The notes: a model not told the origin generated them from the sequence alone. 64,000 nt of DNA from Cellulomonas wangleii (GCF_018388445.1 NZ_CP074405.1:3162001-3226000); one strand, 5' to 3'; positions 7,754 through 18,113 are shown, counted from the stretch's first letter. Translations and numbers: made by a program.

Positions 7754-9352
7754 TCAGCCGGCGAGCCGCTCGTAGGCGTCGACCAGGGAGACGAACTCCG
7801 CGCGCAGACCGTACCGGTCCTCCCCCAGGGCGGACTCGGCCCGCTCCCGCGCGCGGCGCGGGTCGGCACCCTCGGCGTGCTCCGAACCGGTCACCGCCAG
7901 CCCGAACTCGGCGACCGCGGAGGCGAACCGGAAGTCCGTCGTGGGCGTCCGCGTGTAGGCGTCGGCCCGCGCGGGGTACACCACCTCCGTGCTCTCGGAC
8001 GCGCCCGGCTGCTTGTAGCGCACGCGGACCGTGAGGAAGTCGTCGGAGTCGCCCGCCTCGACGTCCTGGTACGTCAGGTCGTCGTCCCGGGTCTCGCCGT
8101 CCGCCGGGACCAGCTCGTAGAACGCCGTCACCGAGTGGCCGGCGCCCACGTCGCCCGCGTCCTTGGTGTCATCGGCGAAGTCCTCGTCCGCGAGTCGCCG
8201 GTTGTCGTACCCGAGCAGCCGGTAGCGCGCGACGGTCGCGGGGTTGAACTCGACCTGCAGCTTGAGGTCCTGCGCGACGACGAACATCGTCGAGTCGAAC
8301 TCGTCGACCAGCACCTTGCGGGCCTCGTCGAGCGTGTCGATGTAGGCGTAGTTGCCGTTGCCGTGGTCGGCGATCGCCTCCATCGTGCTGTCCTTGAGGT
8401 TGCCCATGCCGAACCCGAGCACCGAGATGTAGACCCCGGTGCGGGCGTGCTGCTCGATGAGCTCGGTCAGCTCGTCGGGACCCGACGGCCCGACGTTGAA
8501 GTCGCCGTCCGTCGCCAGCACGACCCGGTTGTTGCCACCCTCGACGAAGTTCTCGGTGGCCAGCTCGTACGCGGTCTGCAGACCCGCCGCACCGCCGGTC
8601 GAGCCGCCCGCGCGCAGCTCGCGCAGGATCCCCACGAGCTCGTCGCGGCGGTCGCCCGGCACCGAGTCGGCGAGCACCTCGTTGCTCCCGGCGTACGTGA
8701 CGATCGAGACGGTGTCGTCGTCCCCGAGCCGGTCCACCAGCAGCGAGAACGACTCGGCGAGCAGCGGCAGCTTGTCGGGCGCCGCCATCGAGCCGGACAC
8801 GTCGAGCAGGAACACGATGTTGTTGCCGGCGCGGGTGGGCGTCGCGTCCGTGGCCTGCACACCGATCATGGCCAGCTGGTGGTCGGACGCCCACGGGGCG
8901 TCGGCGACCTGCGTCGTGACGGTGAACGGGTCCTCCGCACCGGGTGCCGGCGCCGGGTACTCGTAGTCGAAGTAGTTGACGAGCTCCTCGATCCGCACCC
9001 CCTCGGGCGAGAGGCCGTCGCGCAGCTGGCGGCGCAGGTTGCTGTAGGAGGCGGTGTCGACGTCGGAGGCGAACGTGGACAGCGGGCTCGCGGCCACGTC
9101 CTGGAAGGGCTGCTCCGGGGAGTCGTCGTACTCCTCGCCGCCCGGGGGGACCTCGCGCCACTCCTCGGCAGCGGGCAGCTCGTCGAGGGTCGCCCCCTCG
9201 TACGCGGCATCACTCATGCCGTCGGCGCTGCACGCGCCGAGCAGGGAAAGGGCGAGCGCGGCGCAGACCACCGCCGGCGCAGCCTTTCCGCGTCGCGTTC
9301 CGGAACGCGGCACGGATGGGTGAAGGACGCTCGTCGATGACCAATTACGCAT
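7754..9352 (-). CDS. VWA-domain lipoprotein (YfbK-like)
   Basis: 532 residues from ATG 9352, which follows a GGAGG site. A basic N-terminus and a lipoprotein signal (LSLLGAC) are followed by an acidic linker, the N-terminal vWF domain (FASDVDTASYSNLRRQL), a VWA domain with an intact metal site (FLLDVSGSM, then ATDGDFNVG) and the C-terminal DUF3520-type region (VARYRLLGYDNR). The protein is anchored outside the membrane; the role of YfbK-like proteins is not known. It is monocistronic. Confidence 0.88.
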   Translation of the reverse strand: MRNWSSTSVLHPSVPRSGTRRGKAAPAVVCAALALSLLGACSADGMSDAAYEGATLDELPAAEEWREVPPGGEEYDDSPEQPFQDVAASPLSTFASDVDTASYSNLRRQLRDGLSPEGVRIEELVNYFDYEYPAPAPGAEDPFTVTTQVADAPWASDHQLAMIGVQATDATPTRAGNNIVFLLDVSGSMAAPDKLPLLAESFSLLVDRLGDDDTVSIVTYAGSNEVLADSVPGDRRDELVGILRELRAGGSTGGAAGLQTAYELATENFVEGGNNRVVLATDGDFNVGPSGPDELTELIEQHARTGVYISVLGFGMGNLKDSTMEAIADHGNGNYAYIDTLDEARKVLVDEFDSTMFVVAQDLKLQVEFNPATVARYRLLGYDNRRLADEDFADDTKDAGDVGAGHSVTAFYELVPADGETRDDDLTYQDVEAGDSDDFLTVRVRYKQPGASESTEVVYPARADAYTRTPTTDFRFASAVAEFGLAVTGSEHAEGADPRRARERAESALGEDRYGLRAEFVSLVDAYERLAG

Positions 9353-9574
9353 TGTTCGCCTCCGTTTGTGAGGCTTGCAGCGTGGCGTGCCACGCACCGC
9401 TGTGGCCAGCACAGGAGGGTCACGCACATGTCCCGGTCGGGTAACGGGAGGCGGGCGACCCGCGATCCGGTTCACCCGCCCCGGGCCGATTCACCGTCGC
9501 TCCCCGGGTGAATTCCTCGACGATTCTCTCGGGGCACAGCAGCATGAGGTCGAGGCCTTCGGCAAGATGCAACC

Positions 9575-10189
9575 GTGGTCGAGCTGGTACTGACACCTCA
9601 CGCGCGTCGTCGACTCCTGCGCGCGAACGTGCCCGCCGCGCTGGTGCCCGCCCTGCTGCTCGGCTGCGGCCTCGGCGGCCTCCATCTCCTGGCCGGCCGC
9701 ACGGGCCGGGCCCTGGTCTTCGTCGGTGTCGGACTGGCCCTCGCCGTCCTCGGCGTCGTGCTGCCCCTGGTCCACGCCCGCCGCGCCCGCGTCGTGTTCG
9801 GTGACGGCACGTACGCCCTGCGGTCGCTCGTCGGCGAGCGACGGTTCGCGGCGACGGACGTGGCAGCCGCCGCGATGGTCAGCCGCATGCCGCTCGGCGC
9901 CCTGACCTCCCACCACCTGGTGCTCGCGGGCGCCCGCGGCACGCTGGCCCACCTCGACGGCGCGATGTGGGACCAGGGACAGCTGACCGCGCTCGCGCAC
10001 GACCTGGCAGCCCGCGGCGTCCCGGTGACGGCGTTCCCGCACCCGATCACCGCCGCCCAGCTCCGCGCAGCCGATCCGCGCTACCTGGCGCCCTGGCGCG
10101 CGCACCCCGCTCGCAGCGTGCTGCTCGCCGTGGCGGGCGCGCTCCTGACGATCGCGGTGGCCGTCGTCGTCGTGCTCACGATGCTGTGA
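9575..10189 (+). CDS. Hypothetical membrane protein with N-terminal hairpin and C-terminal helix
   Basis: 204 residues from GTG 9575. Two hydrophobic helices lie at about 19-38 and 44-65, then a soluble part with a TLAHLDGAMWDQGQLTALA motif, then a C-terminal anchor (about 182-203). The pattern resembles PH-like or YdjM-type small membrane proteins but I cannot assign it. The charge distribution places the soluble part in the cytoplasm. Confidence 0.65.
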   Translation: MVELVLTPHARRRLLRANVPAALVPALLLGCGLGGLHLLAGRTGRALVFVGVGLALAVLGVVLPLVHARRARVVFGDGTYALRSLVGERRFAATDVAAAAMVSRMPLGALTSHHLVLAGARGTLAHLDGAMWDQGQLTALAHDLAARGVPVTAFPHPITAAQLRAADPRYLAPWRAHPARSVLLAVAGALLTIAVAVVVVLTML

Positions 10190-10321
10190 CACCCTGACCG
10201 CCCGCCCTCGAGGAGTCCTCACGACGCTCCCCGAGCAGCCGATTCGCGCGCTATGGTCCGGGTCCCGCCCAGCAGCGGCGCCGCCGTGCGCCACCGGGCC
10301 CGGACGAGGAGGACCACGACC

Positions 10322-12250
10322 GTGACGCGCACCGGGGACGCGAACCGTACGCCGCACGTCCGGGACATGGTCCGCGCCCACCGGGGGCGGTTCGTCGTGT
10401 CGTACGTCTTCCAGGTCGTCGGAGGGGTCGCGCCGCTGTTCCAGGTGCTCCTGCTGCGCGCGGTGGTCGACGGGCTGATCGAGGGACGGACGGGCACGGC
10501 GCAGGCGTTCGGCCAGATCGCCGGGATGGCGGGCCTGGGGCTGCTCGGCGTGTGGATGACGTGGGCGGCACGCGTGACGGCGACCGCAGCCGCGGGCCGG
10601 GTCATCGCGGACCTGCGCTCGGCGATGTTCCGGCGCCTGACCACGATGCCGATCCACTTCTACACGACGGTCCGGCCGGGTGCCGTCGTCAGCCGCCTCA
10701 CCAACGACGTCAACGGCGCCGAGGAGATGTACACCTCGGTGATCCCCGTGGTGGTCTCCAGCGTGACGACGATCGCCACGTCCCTGGTCATCGTCGCGTT
10801 CATCGACCCGCGCCTGGTGCTGCTGCTCGTCGTGATCCCGGTCGCCATCGCGTACGTGCGCAAGGCCGAGGCGCGGATCAACGAGCTCATCGCGAAGTCC
10901 TTCGACGTCGTCAAGGAGCTGTCGTCGACCGCCGAGACGTTCGTCAGCCGCGACGGCGCCGTGCTCGCGCGGCAGAACGGGCAGACCGCCCGGGAGCAGG
11001 CGACCTTCCAGGAGCGGTCCGCCGCGCTGGCCGACCTGTCCACCGGCATCAGCCGGGCCGCCGCGACGTCGGGGGCGAGCTACGGGACGGCGTTCGTGCT
11101 CATCACCTCGGGCGCGCTGGCCACCGGCGTGTGGCTCGTGACGGAGCAGGGCATCACGGTCGGCAGCGTCATCCTCATCGTGCTGTACCTGCAGCAGCTC
11201 CAGGCCCCGGTGCAGGCACTGCTCAACACCCGCTACCCCCGGATGCGCTCGTCGATCGCGCTCGACCGGGTCGAGGCGGTGCTCGGCGCCGAGCCGGCAC
11301 GTGACCGCGCAGCAGAGGCCCCGGCGCCGGGCACGGTCGACACCCCGCCGGCGGACGCGGCGGGCGCCGACGACGGACGGGCCGCTCCTGCGCCGGCCCT
11401 GCGCACGCGTGACCTGCGGTTCCGGTACCCGCCGGTGTCGGCGTACTCGATCGACGGGCTGTCCCACGCCGGCGACGCGCTCTCCATCCCGTGGCTGCCG
11501 CTCGTCGGCCTGTCCGGCGACGACGGCATGCGGGACGTCGGTGGGGGCCGCGACGGGGCGGGCGACGCCCTCGACGGGATCGACCTGACGGTGGGACGCG
11601 GTGAGGTCGTCGCGGTCGTCGGGGCGTCGGGCGCCGGCAAGTCGACGCTGGCCACGGTGATCGCGGGACTCGTCGACGCGGACAGCGGCATCGTCGAGGT
11701 CGACGGCCGGCCGCTGGCCGCCCTGGACGAGCAGCAGCGCGCCGGCCTCATCGCGTACATCCCGCAGGACCCGTACGTGCTGCACGCCTCCGTGCGGGAG
11801 AACCTGCGGTACGCGAAGCCCGACGCCACCGACGACGAGCTCCTCGCGGTGTGCGAGCAGGTGGCCCTCGGTGACCTCGTCCGCGGTCTCGACGACGGCC
11901 TCGACGCGGTGATCGGTGAGAAGGGGCACCGCCTGTCCGGCGGTGAGCGCCAGCGCCTCGCGATCGCCCGCGCCGCGCTCCGGCGTCCCGCGCTCGTGGT
12001 GCTCGACGAGCCGACCGCGCACCTGGACACCGCCACGGAGCACCGCGTCCGCACCGCGATGTCCACGCTCTTCGACGGCGCCGGCGTCGTCATGATCGCC
12101 CACCGGCTGTCCACCGTCCGCGACGCCGACCGCATCGTCGTCCTGGAGCACGGCCGCATCACCCAGGAGGGCCCGCACGACGAGCTCGCCGCGGTGGCCG
12201 ACGGCGGGTACCGCCGGCTGCTGGACGCGGGGGCGATGGGGCGGGAGTGA
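10322..12250 (+). CDS. ABC exporter (fused membrane domain and ATPase) with an insertion in the nucleotide-binding domain
   Basis: 642 residues from GTG 10322, chosen because GAGGAGGA sits at the right distance. Residues 15-330 form a type IV exporter membrane domain (IHFYTTVRPGAVVSRLTNDV). The ATPase domain starts near 359 and has Walker A GASGAGKST (about 433), Q-loop YIPQDPYV, signature LSGGERQR and Walker B LVVLDEPTAHLD, plus the His switch AHRLST. Unusually, about 45 Gly/Asp-rich residues (about 370-418) interrupt the first sheet between RFRYPP and LDGIDL. It probably works as a homodimer, because no partner half-transporter is adjacent; cargo unknown. Confidence 0.9.
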   Translation: MTRTGDANRTPHVRDMVRAHRGRFVVSYVFQVVGGVAPLFQVLLLRAVVDGLIEGRTGTAQAFGQIAGMAGLGLLGVWMTWAARVTATAAAGRVIADLRSAMFRRLTTMPIHFYTTVRPGAVVSRLTNDVNGAEEMYTSVIPVVVSSVTTIATSLVIVAFIDPRLVLLLVVIPVAIAYVRKAEARINELIAKSFDVVKELSSTAETFVSRDGAVLARQNGQTAREQATFQERSAALADLSTGISRAAATSGASYGTAFVLITSGALATGVWLVTEQGITVGSVILIVLYLQQLQAPVQALLNTRYPRMRSSIALDRVEAVLGAEPARDRAAEAPAPGTVDTPPADAAGADDGRAAPAPALRTRDLRFRYPPVSAYSIDGLSHAGDALSIPWLPLVGLSGDDGMRDVGGGRDGAGDALDGIDLTVGRGEVVAVVGASGAGKSTLATVIAGLVDADSGIVEVDGRPLAALDEQQRAGLIAYIPQDPYVLHASVRENLRYAKPDATDDELLAVCEQVALGDLVRGLDDGLDAVIGEKGHRLSGGERQRLAIARAALRRPALVVLDEPTAHLDTATEHRVRTAMSTLFDGAGVVMIAHRLSTVRDADRIVVLEHGRITQEGPHDELAAVADGGYRRLLDAGAMGRE

Positions 12251-12268
12251 CCCGGGCGCGCGCCCGGG
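12251..12268. terminator. Perfect 18-base GC palindrome after the ABC exporter
   Basis: CCCGGGCGC followed directly by GCGCCCGGG begins right after the stop codon. It is a likely terminator stem, although without a loop or T-run. Confidence 0.45.
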
Positions 12269-12336
12269 CGCCGATCTCCGTCCCGACGTCCGCTGGTCCG
12301 TCGTGACCCCTGGACCTCCGCGCCGGCGGGACCGTC

Positions 12337-12804
12337 TCAGCCCACCGCGTCCAGCACGTGCGGGTCCGCGCAGCCGCGCGCGAACCCCGCGATCCGACGG
12401 TCGACGTCCCGCTGCAGGACGACCCGGCCGATCCGCTCGGCCACCGGTGCCAGCCACGCCGGCCGGCACGTGAAGCTGTACCGCCAGACCGCGCGCGTCC
12501 CGCCGTCCGGCAGCGGGGTGAAGCGCCACCCGCCGGCCATGACGGCGAAGAACCACGGCCCCTCGACCATCTTCATCCCGACGTTCGTCGGTGGCTTGTA
12601 CGAGACGTACTCGCTGACCATCCGCAGCCCGGAGCGGTGGCGCGTCAGCGTCCGCACGCCCTTGGCGGGGACCGTCGCGCCGTCGAGGAACGACTGCCGG
12701 CGGATGAACGGGTCCCAGCGCAGCCGGGTGGCTCCCGTCGTCTGCGACACGGCGAACGCGACGTCGGGCGGCACGGGCACCTCGACGCTCGACTCCACGA
12801 TCAT
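12337..12804 (-). CDS. SRPBCC superfamily (START/polyketide cyclase-like) protein
   Basis: 155 residues with the usual START-like order: MIVESSVEVPVPPDVAFAVSQT, WDPFIRRQSF, a long central strand region and a C-terminal amphipathic helix (IGRVVLQRDVDRRIAGF). It would form a hydrophobic pocket that binds a small lipid-like ligand; no catalytic residues can be assigned. It is separated from nadE by only 9 bases and could be the last gene of the NAD operon, but nothing in its sequence links it to NAD. Confidence 0.75.
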   Translation of the reverse strand: MIVESSVEVPVPPDVAFAVSQTTGATRLRWDPFIRRQSFLDGATVPAKGVRTLTRHRSGLRMVSEYVSYKPPTNVGMKMVEGPWFFAVMAGGWRFTPLPDGGTRAVWRYSFTCRPAWLAPVAERIGRVVLQRDVDRRIAGFARGCADPHVLDAVG

Positions 12805-12813
12805 CCGCCGACC

Positions 12814-14718
12814 CTACGGCGCACCGGGCGCTCCGCCGCCCGGCACCGACCCCGTCAGCTGCAGTTCACCTGGACGTGGCTCGGCGGTCGCGTGCGACCA
12901 GTGGTTCGCCAGCGGCATCCGCCGGTCCCGCCCGAACGAGAGCGTGGAGATCTTGATCCGGATCGGCACCTGACGCCGCTTGAACTCGCTGCGGTCCACG
13001 AGCGTCAGCACACGGTTGACGGTGCTCGCAGCCACCTGCCGGTCCCACCCGTCGGCGACCAGGGTGTCAGCCAGCTCGCCGGCACAGGCGTGGTCCTCGA
13101 GGAACGCGAGCAGCAGACGGTCCAGGACCGGGTACTCCGGCAGCGAGTCGCTGTCCTGCTGCCCGGGGGCCAGCTCCGCGCTCGCGGGCTTGGTGATCGT
13201 CGAGACGGGGATCGGAGGCACCAGCCCGGCAGCGTCGGCCTGGTCGTTACGCCACTGCGCGAGTCCGTAGACCCCCGGCAGGACCGTTCCGTCCTTCATG
13301 GTGACGGTGGTCTTCAGCAGGTCGCCCAGCGGGTTGGGAGCCGTTCCGCAGGAGTCCCCGTAGAGCGTGAAGTACCCGACGGCGCTCTCCGAGCGGTTGC
13401 CCGTCGTGCAGACCAGCGCACCTGTCGCGTTCGCGATCGTCATCAGGGTCGTCCCCCGCAGCCGTGCCTGCAGGTTCTCCCAGGCCACCGGGTGCCCGGT
13501 GTCGCCGGTCCTGGCGGTCAGCAGCCCGCCCAGCACCTGCTCGCGCTCGAGGTAGGCGTCCGTGATCTTCACGACGTCGAACCGGATGCCGAGGTTGTCC
13601 GCCAGGGCGCGCGCGTCGGTGACGGACCCGTCCGAGGAGTACGGGCCGGGCATCCCGATGCCCCACACCGCGTCCGGCCCCAGGGCGTCCACGGCGATCG
13701 TGGCCGCCAGGGCGGAGTCGATCCCGCCGGACAGGCCGAGCACGACCTTCGGCAGCCCGACGCGGGTGCAGTAGTCACGGAACCCGGTGACCAGGGCGGT
13801 GTACACCTCGTCGTGGACCTCGCGCGGGGCGGCGAGGGGCGGCGCGGGCAGTGCGCACCGCCGGGTGTGGGTGGCGCCCAGGTCCAGCACGTCCCAGTGC
13901 CGCCCCCGGTCGATCCGGGGTGCGACCGGGATGTCGACGGTGACGAGGTCGGTCTGGAACGACCGTGCCCGAGCGATGACGTCGCCGTCGCGGTCCACGG
14001 CGAACGACCCACCGTCGAACACCAGCTCGTCCTGCCCGCCGACACCGTTGACGTACGCGATCGGTACGCCCGCGTTCCTGGCTGCGGCCGCGACGGTCGC
14101 CTCGCGCAGCTGCTGCTTGCCGACGTGGTACGGCGAGGCGTTCAGCACGACGACGACCTGCGCCCCGCCCCGGCGCATCTGCTGCACCAGCGCCTTGTCC
14201 CACACGTCCTCGCACACCAGCACACCGAACGTGACCCGCCCGGTGGGGGTGTCGACGCGGTAGAGGTCCTGGCGCGTGGCCCCGGCCTCGAAGTGCCGGG
14301 CGTCGTCGAACACCGAGTACGTCGGCAGCAGCGTCTTGGAGTGAGCGCCGCGAAGAGCGCCCCGGTGGGCGAGCGCGGCGACGTTGCGAAGGGTGCGTCC
14401 GCGGGTGTCCGTCGCCCGGTGGGTCCGGCCCGGCCCGGCAGGCAGCGCGCTGGTGCGCCACGGCGCGCCGATGAGGGTGACCGTGCCGCTGGTCGCGCGG
14501 GCGGCCTCGTGGGCGGCGTCCATCGCTGCGTCGATGAGCTGCGGCTCGGACAGCAGGTCCTCGGCCGGGTACCCGGTCACGGTCAGCTCCGGGGTGATGA
14601 GCACGTCGGCGTCCACCGCCTCGGCCTGGTGGATGGCCTCGACCGTCGTGTCGGTGTTGCCGGCGATGTCGCCGACGCGCACGGGCAGCTGGGCGAGGGT
14701 CACGCGCAGGGTCGTCAT
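12814..14718 (-). CDS. nadE: Glutamine-dependent NAD+ synthetase
   Basis: 634 residues, the size of the two-domain enzyme. The N-terminal nitrilase-type glutaminase domain (1-about 280) has the catalytic triad Glu44 (TPELTVTGY), Lys128 (SKTLLP) and Cys169 (LVCEDVWD). The C-terminal synthetase domain has the ATP-pyrophosphatase loop [15 protein letters not shown] and the TTGNRSE motif. It amidates nicotinate adenine dinucleotide to NAD+ in the cytoplasm. ATG 14718 overlaps the Nudix/NrtR-like stop by 4 bases. It is the end point of the salvage route encoded upstream. Confidence 0.96.
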   Translation of the reverse strand: MTTLRVTLAQLPVRVGDIAGNTDTTVEAIHQAEAVDADVLITPELTVTGYPAEDLLSEPQLIDAAMDAAHEAARATSGTVTLIGAPWRTSALPAGPGRTHRATDTRGRTLRNVAALAHRGALRGAHSKTLLPTYSVFDDARHFEAGATRQDLYRVDTPTGRVTFGVLVCEDVWDKALVQQMRRGGAQVVVVLNASPYHVGKQQLREATVAAAARNAGVPIAYVNGVGGQDELVFDGGSFAVDRDGDVIARARSFQTDLVTVDIPVAPRIDRGRHWDVLDLGATHTRRCALPAPPLAAPREVHDEVYTALVTGFRDYCTRVGLPKVVLGLSGGIDSALAATIAVDALGPDAVWGIGMPGPYSSDGSVTDARALADNLGIRFDVVKITDAYLEREQVLGGLLTARTGDTGHPVAWENLQARLRGTTLMTIANATGALVCTTGNRSESAVGYFTLYGDSCGTAPNPLGDLLKTTVTMKDGTVLPGVYGLAQWRNDQADAAGLVPPIPVSTITKPASAELAPGQQDSDSLPEYPVLDRLLLAFLEDHACAGELADTLVADGWDRQVAASTVNRVLTLVDRSEFKRRQVPIRIKISTLSFGRDRRMPLANHWSHATAEPRPGELQLTGSVPGGGAPGAP

Positions 14719-15512
14719 GGGGTGCCCTTGACCGTGCGGGCGCCCTCGGGGCGCATCAGCGGCGGGGTCAGGGTCTTCGGGCCGTCGCCGACCGCGGTGT
14801 ACAGGGCGGCGGGCCGACCCGCCCCACCCGTCAGGCGACGTTCGGTCCCGGTCGTCGGGCGCACGAACCCCTCGGTGCCCTTGACCCAGCGGCGGAAGTT
14901 CGAGCGGTCCAGGTGCGTGCCCCACACCGCCTCGTACACGTGCTGGAGCTCCCCGAGGGTGAACTGCTCGGCGACGAACGCGGTCGCCAGCGGCGTGTAC
15001 TCGAGCTTGGCGGCCACGCGGTCCACACCGTCGGCCAGGATCCGCGCGTGGTCGAACGCGAGCTCGGGGCCGTCGCCGTCGTCGTTCCCGCCGGTCAGGC
15101 CGGGCAGGTCGAGGTCCGACACGTCCCACCAGCGGGCGTTGCGGGCGTCGGACCCGGCGGTCGGCTCGGGCAGGTTCGGGGCGAACGCGACGTGCGCGAC
15201 CGACACCACCCGCATGCGGGGGTCACGTCCCGGCTTGCCGTACGTGCCGAGCTGCTCGAGGTGCCCGGCGAACTGCTCGACACCCGTCTCCTCGGCCAGC
15301 TCGCGCCACGCGGCGTCGGCGATGTCCTCGTCGATGTCCACGAACCCGCCGGGCAGCGCCCACGCACCCGCGTACGGGTCGTCGGCCCGCTCGATCAGCA
15401 GCACCTTGAGCGCACCGTCGCGGACCGTGAAGATGCACAGGTCCACCGTGACGGCGAACGGCGGGTAGTCGTGCGGGTCGTAGCCCTCGGGCGCCTGAGC
15501 GTCGGTGGTCAT
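14715..15512 (-). CDS. NrtR-like Nudix protein with C-terminal winged helix
   Basis: 265 residues. Residues 15-150 are a Nudix domain with an intact box (GGFVDIDED ... [10 protein letters not shown]), and residues about 170-250 form a winged helix-like region ([20 protein letters not shown] ... [13 protein letters not shown]). This order is that of NrtR, which senses ADP-ribose and represses NAD genes, and of related ADP-ribose pyrophosphatases. Because the Nudix catalytic acids are retained here, enzyme activity is also possible. Start ATG 15512 has an AAGGGA site. Position inside the pncB-nadE operon strongly supports a role in NAD control. Confidence 0.85.
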   Translation of the reverse strand: MTTDAQAPEGYDPHDYPPFAVTVDLCIFTVRDGALKVLLIERADDPYAGAWALPGGFVDIDEDIADAAWRELAEETGVEQFAGHLEQLGTYGKPGRDPRMRVVSVAHVAFAPNLPEPTAGSDARNARWWDVSDLDLPGLTGGNDDGDGPELAFDHARILADGVDRVAAKLEYTPLATAFVAEQFTLGELQHVYEAVWGTHLDRSNFRRWVKGTEGFVRPTTGTERRLTGGAGRPAALYTAVGDGPKTLTPPLMRPEGARTVKGTP

Positions 15513-15580
15513 CGGTGCGTTCCCTTCGTGGGCCGTGGTGTCGAGCACGGCGGTGTCTGGTTCGGTCGAGGTCCGCGAGG

Positions 15581-16180
15581 TCAGCGCGACTCGTCCAGGA
15601 TGATCTTGTTGCGGGCGAGCTCGGTCAGCGCCTTGCTCGCGGTGGCGGCACCGACCGCAGCGGTCAGGTCGGTCAGGACCGCCACGGTCGTCGGACCGTG
15701 GCGGCGAGCGTCCAGCGCGGTCGCCCTGACGCAGAAGTCCGTCGCGATCCCCACGACGTCCACGTGGGCGATGTTCCGCTCCATCAGCAGGTCCGCCAGG
15801 CGCTCGCGGCCGTCGACCGGGTCGACGATCCGGCCCTGGAACCCCGAGTAGTCCTGCCGGGACTCGCCCTTGACGACGTGCACGGTCCGCTCGGGCAGCA
15901 CGAGGTCCGGGTGGTAGTCCGCGCCCGGGGTGCCGGCGACGCAGTGCACCGGCCAGGTGCTCACGTAGTCCGGGGCGCCGTCGGTGGCGAAGTGCCCGTC
16001 GTTGGTGTCCGGCAGCGGGGCGTGCCAGTCGCGGGTCGCGACGACGGTGTCGTACCGGGCCCCGGTGCGCGCGAGGTAGTCGCTGATCTGCTTGGCGACG
16101 GCCGCGCCGCCCGTCACGGCGAGCGCGCCGCCCTCGCAGAAGTCGTTCTGCACGTCCACGACGATCAGTGCGGTCCTCAT
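15581..16180 (-). CDS. pncA: Nicotinamidase
   Basis: 199 residues with the isochorismatase fold. The catalytic triad is Asp9 (VVDVQNDF), Lys104 (VVKGES) and Cys150 (GIATDFCV). Asp51 and His53 (ATRDWH) are in place for the metal site. It deamidates nicotinamide to nicotinate, the substrate of PncB encoded two genes upstream. The ATG overlaps the preceding stop by 4 bases and has an AAGGA site. The 68-base gap to the next gene is the only real break in the operon. Confidence 0.94.
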   Translation of the reverse strand: MRTALIVVDVQNDFCEGGALAVTGGAAVAKQISDYLARTGARYDTVVATRDWHAPLPDTNDGHFATDGAPDYVSTWPVHCVAGTPGADYHPDLVLPERTVHVVKGESRQDYSGFQGRIVDPVDGRERLADLLMERNIAHVDVVGIATDFCVRATALDARRHGPTTVAVLTDLTAAVGAATASKALTELARNKIILDESR

Positions 16181-16761
16181 GCTGCGGTCCTTCCCAGGAG
16201 GGGTGTGAGGGTCTGGCGCCAGCTCGCCCATCCGGTCATCCGGTACGGCGACGGGGCGGCCTGGTTGTAGGTGGCGGCGAAGACGACGTGCTTCCACACC
16301 GGGGTCCAGTCGCCGTTGACGACGGGCTTGTCGTCGATGAGGACGTCGCCCCGCACGAGGGTCTTGTCCTTGGTGATGACGGCACGCTCGGCCCACCGCT
16401 GCCCGAAGTGCCGGGCGAGCGAGGCGAGCTTGTCGGACGCGCACGTCGGGTTGTGCAGCAGCGGCGCGGTGCAGATCCGCACGTCCCAGCCCTCGTCGAG
16501 CATCTCGTCGAGCGCCTCGACAGCCCCGGGTACCGGGCGCAGCCCGCCGAAGAACCCCGGGGCGGCCATGATCGAACGGACCGCGTCACGCCACTGCGGG
16601 TCGAGCTGCTCGTCGATCCTGAACACCGTCCTGTCGCCGTCCGTGCGCCGGGGTCCGGCGGGGTGCGCAGTCTCGAACGCGTCCCAGAACGCGGCCTCGA
16701 GGTCGACCAGGACGCCGTCCATGTCGACCAGGACCAGGGGGGTGGACGTCAGCGGGCTCAT
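16177..16761 (-). CDS. 5'-nucleotidase-like HAD hydrolase (NT5C family)
   Basis: 194 residues. The HAD nucleophile motif is at 13-17 (DMDGV: Asp13, Asp15), with the NT5C-type [15 protein letters not shown], a TKDKTLV lysine and the DVLIDDKP acidic motif. These enzymes remove the 5'-phosphate from (deoxy)nucleotides. Overlaps of 4 bases at both ends embed it between pncB and pncA, suggesting that it acts on a pyridine mononucleotide (NMN or NaMN) or salvages phosphate. That substrate is inferred only from context. Confidence 0.82.
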   Translation of the reverse strand: MSPLTSTPLVLVDMDGVLVDLEAAFWDAFETAHPAGPRRTDGDRTVFRIDEQLDPQWRDAVRSIMAAPGFFGGLRPVPGAVEALDEMLDEGWDVRICTAPLLHNPTCASDKLASLARHFGQRWAERAVITKDKTLVRGDVLIDDKPVVNGDWTPVWKHVVFAATYNQAAPSPYRMTGWASWRQTLTPLLGRTAA

Positions 16762-18113
16762 GCGCCGGCTCCGATCAGGTTGCCGATGGCGGTGGGGTCC
16801 GCGACCAGGCGCGGGGTTCCGGGGGCGAGGTCCAGGTCGAGCGCGGTCAGCTCGGCCTTAGCGCCGCGGTGGTGGGCGCGGATCTCGGCCAGGGACGGGC
16901 GGTGCACGACGTGCCCGTCGCGGATCACCGCGACCTGCAGCGCGCGGCCCAGGCCGGTCTCCGGGGCACCGGGCAGGTGCCGCACGACGACGACCTCACG
17001 GGTCGCGTGGCCCTGGTGGTCCAGCGCCCGGTAGGCGACCTTGCGGCCACCGACGCTGCCCTTGCTGGTGGCCTTCTTCGCGACCGGACGCATCGGGGCG
17101 TACGGGCCGGGCTCGTCGGCGATCGCGACGAGCTTGTAGACCATCCCGGCGGTCGGGTGACCCGACCCGCCGACGAGCTTGGTCCCCGCGCCGTACAGGT
17201 CGATCGGCGCGTCGGTCAGCGCGGCGATGGTGTGCTCGTCCAGGTCGGAGGTGACCGAGATCTTCGTGCTCGTGGCACCCAGGGAGTCCAGGAGGGCGCG
17301 TGCCTTGCGTGCCTCGTCACCGAGGTCCCCGGAGTCCAGGCGGATACCGCCGAGGTTCGTCCCGGCGGCCTCGACGGCAGTGCGGATGCCCTGCGGGATG
17401 TCGTAGGTGTCCACCAGCAGCGTGGTGTCCGTCCCGAGGGAGGCGACCTGGGAGGCGAAGGCCTCGCGCTCGCTGGTGTGCCCGAGGGTGAACGCGTGTG
17501 CGGCGGTGCCTCGCGTGGGCACGCCGTACTGGAACCCGGCCTGCAGGTTGCTGGTGGAGGCGAACCCGGCGATGTACGCGGCTCGCGCGGCCGCGACGGC
17601 GGCACTCTCGTTGGTGCGTCGGCTGCCCATCTCGAGCAGCGGTCGGCCGTCGGCGGCGCTGACCATCCGGGCTGCGGCGGAGGCCATCGCGCTGTCGTGG
17701 TTGAGGATCGACAGGATCAGCGTCTCGAGGACGACGCACTCGGCGAACGTCCCGGAGACCGTCAGGACAGGGCTGTTCGGGAAGTAGATGTCGCCTTCGC
17801 GGTACGCGTCGATGTTCCCGGTGAACCGGTACCCGAGCAGGTGGTCGGCGGTGCGCTCGTCGATGATGCCGTGCTCCAGGAGCCATGCGACCCGGCTCGT
17901 GTCGAACGTGAAGCTCTCGATGGCCTCGACGATCCGGCCGAGACCTGCCACGACGCCGTACCTGCGTCCGTCGGGCAGGCGGCGGGCGAAGGCCTCGAAG
18001 ACCGCCTGGTGGTGAGCGGTGCCGTCGGCGAGGGCGGCACGGAGCATGGTGAGCTCGTAGTGGTCCGTCAGCATCGCGGTGCTGGTGGCGCCTACCGTCG
18101 TCGTTGTGGTCAT
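16758..18113 (-). CDS. pncB: Nicotinate phosphoribosyltransferase
   Basis: 451 residues from ATG 18113; another in-frame ATG three codons upstream (18122) is an equal candidate and neither has a clear ribosome site. Family features: MLTDHYELTM at the N-terminus, GSRRTNESAA, FASTSNLQAG, VDTYD, GIRLDSGDL and the phosphate-binding DLYGAGTKLVGG. It converts nicotinate and PRPP to NaMN. It is the first gene of the NAD salvage operon; an imperfect dyad and a CRP-like site lie just upstream. Confidence 0.94.
   Translation of the reverse strand: MTTTTTVGATSTAMLTDHYELTMLRAALADGTAHHQAVFEAFARRLPDGRRYGVVAGLGRIVEAIESFTFDTSRVAWLLEHGIIDERTADHLLGYRFTGNIDAYREGDIYFPNSPVLTVSGTFAECVVLETLILSILNHDSAMASAAARMVSAADGRPLLEMGSRRTNESAAVAAARAAYIAGFASTSNLQAGFQYGVPTRGTAAHAFTLGHTSEREAFASQVASLGTDTTLLVDTYDIPQGIRTAVEAAGTNLGGIRLDSGDLGDEARKARALLDSLGATSTKISVTSDLDEHTIAALTDAPIDLYGAGTKLVGGSGHPTAGMVYKLVAIADEPGPYAPMRPVAKKATSKGSVGGRKVAYRALDHQGHATREVVVVRHLPGAPETGLGRALQVAVIRDGHVVHRPSLAEIRAHHRGAKAELTALDLDLAPGTPRLVADPTAIGNLIGAGA

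Noticed and set aside
9491..12556. Minus-strand open frame of about 1,000 codons
   Set aside because: Antisense shadow of the ABC exporter and the membrane protein; the composition is typical of high-GC antisense frames and there is no family motif.
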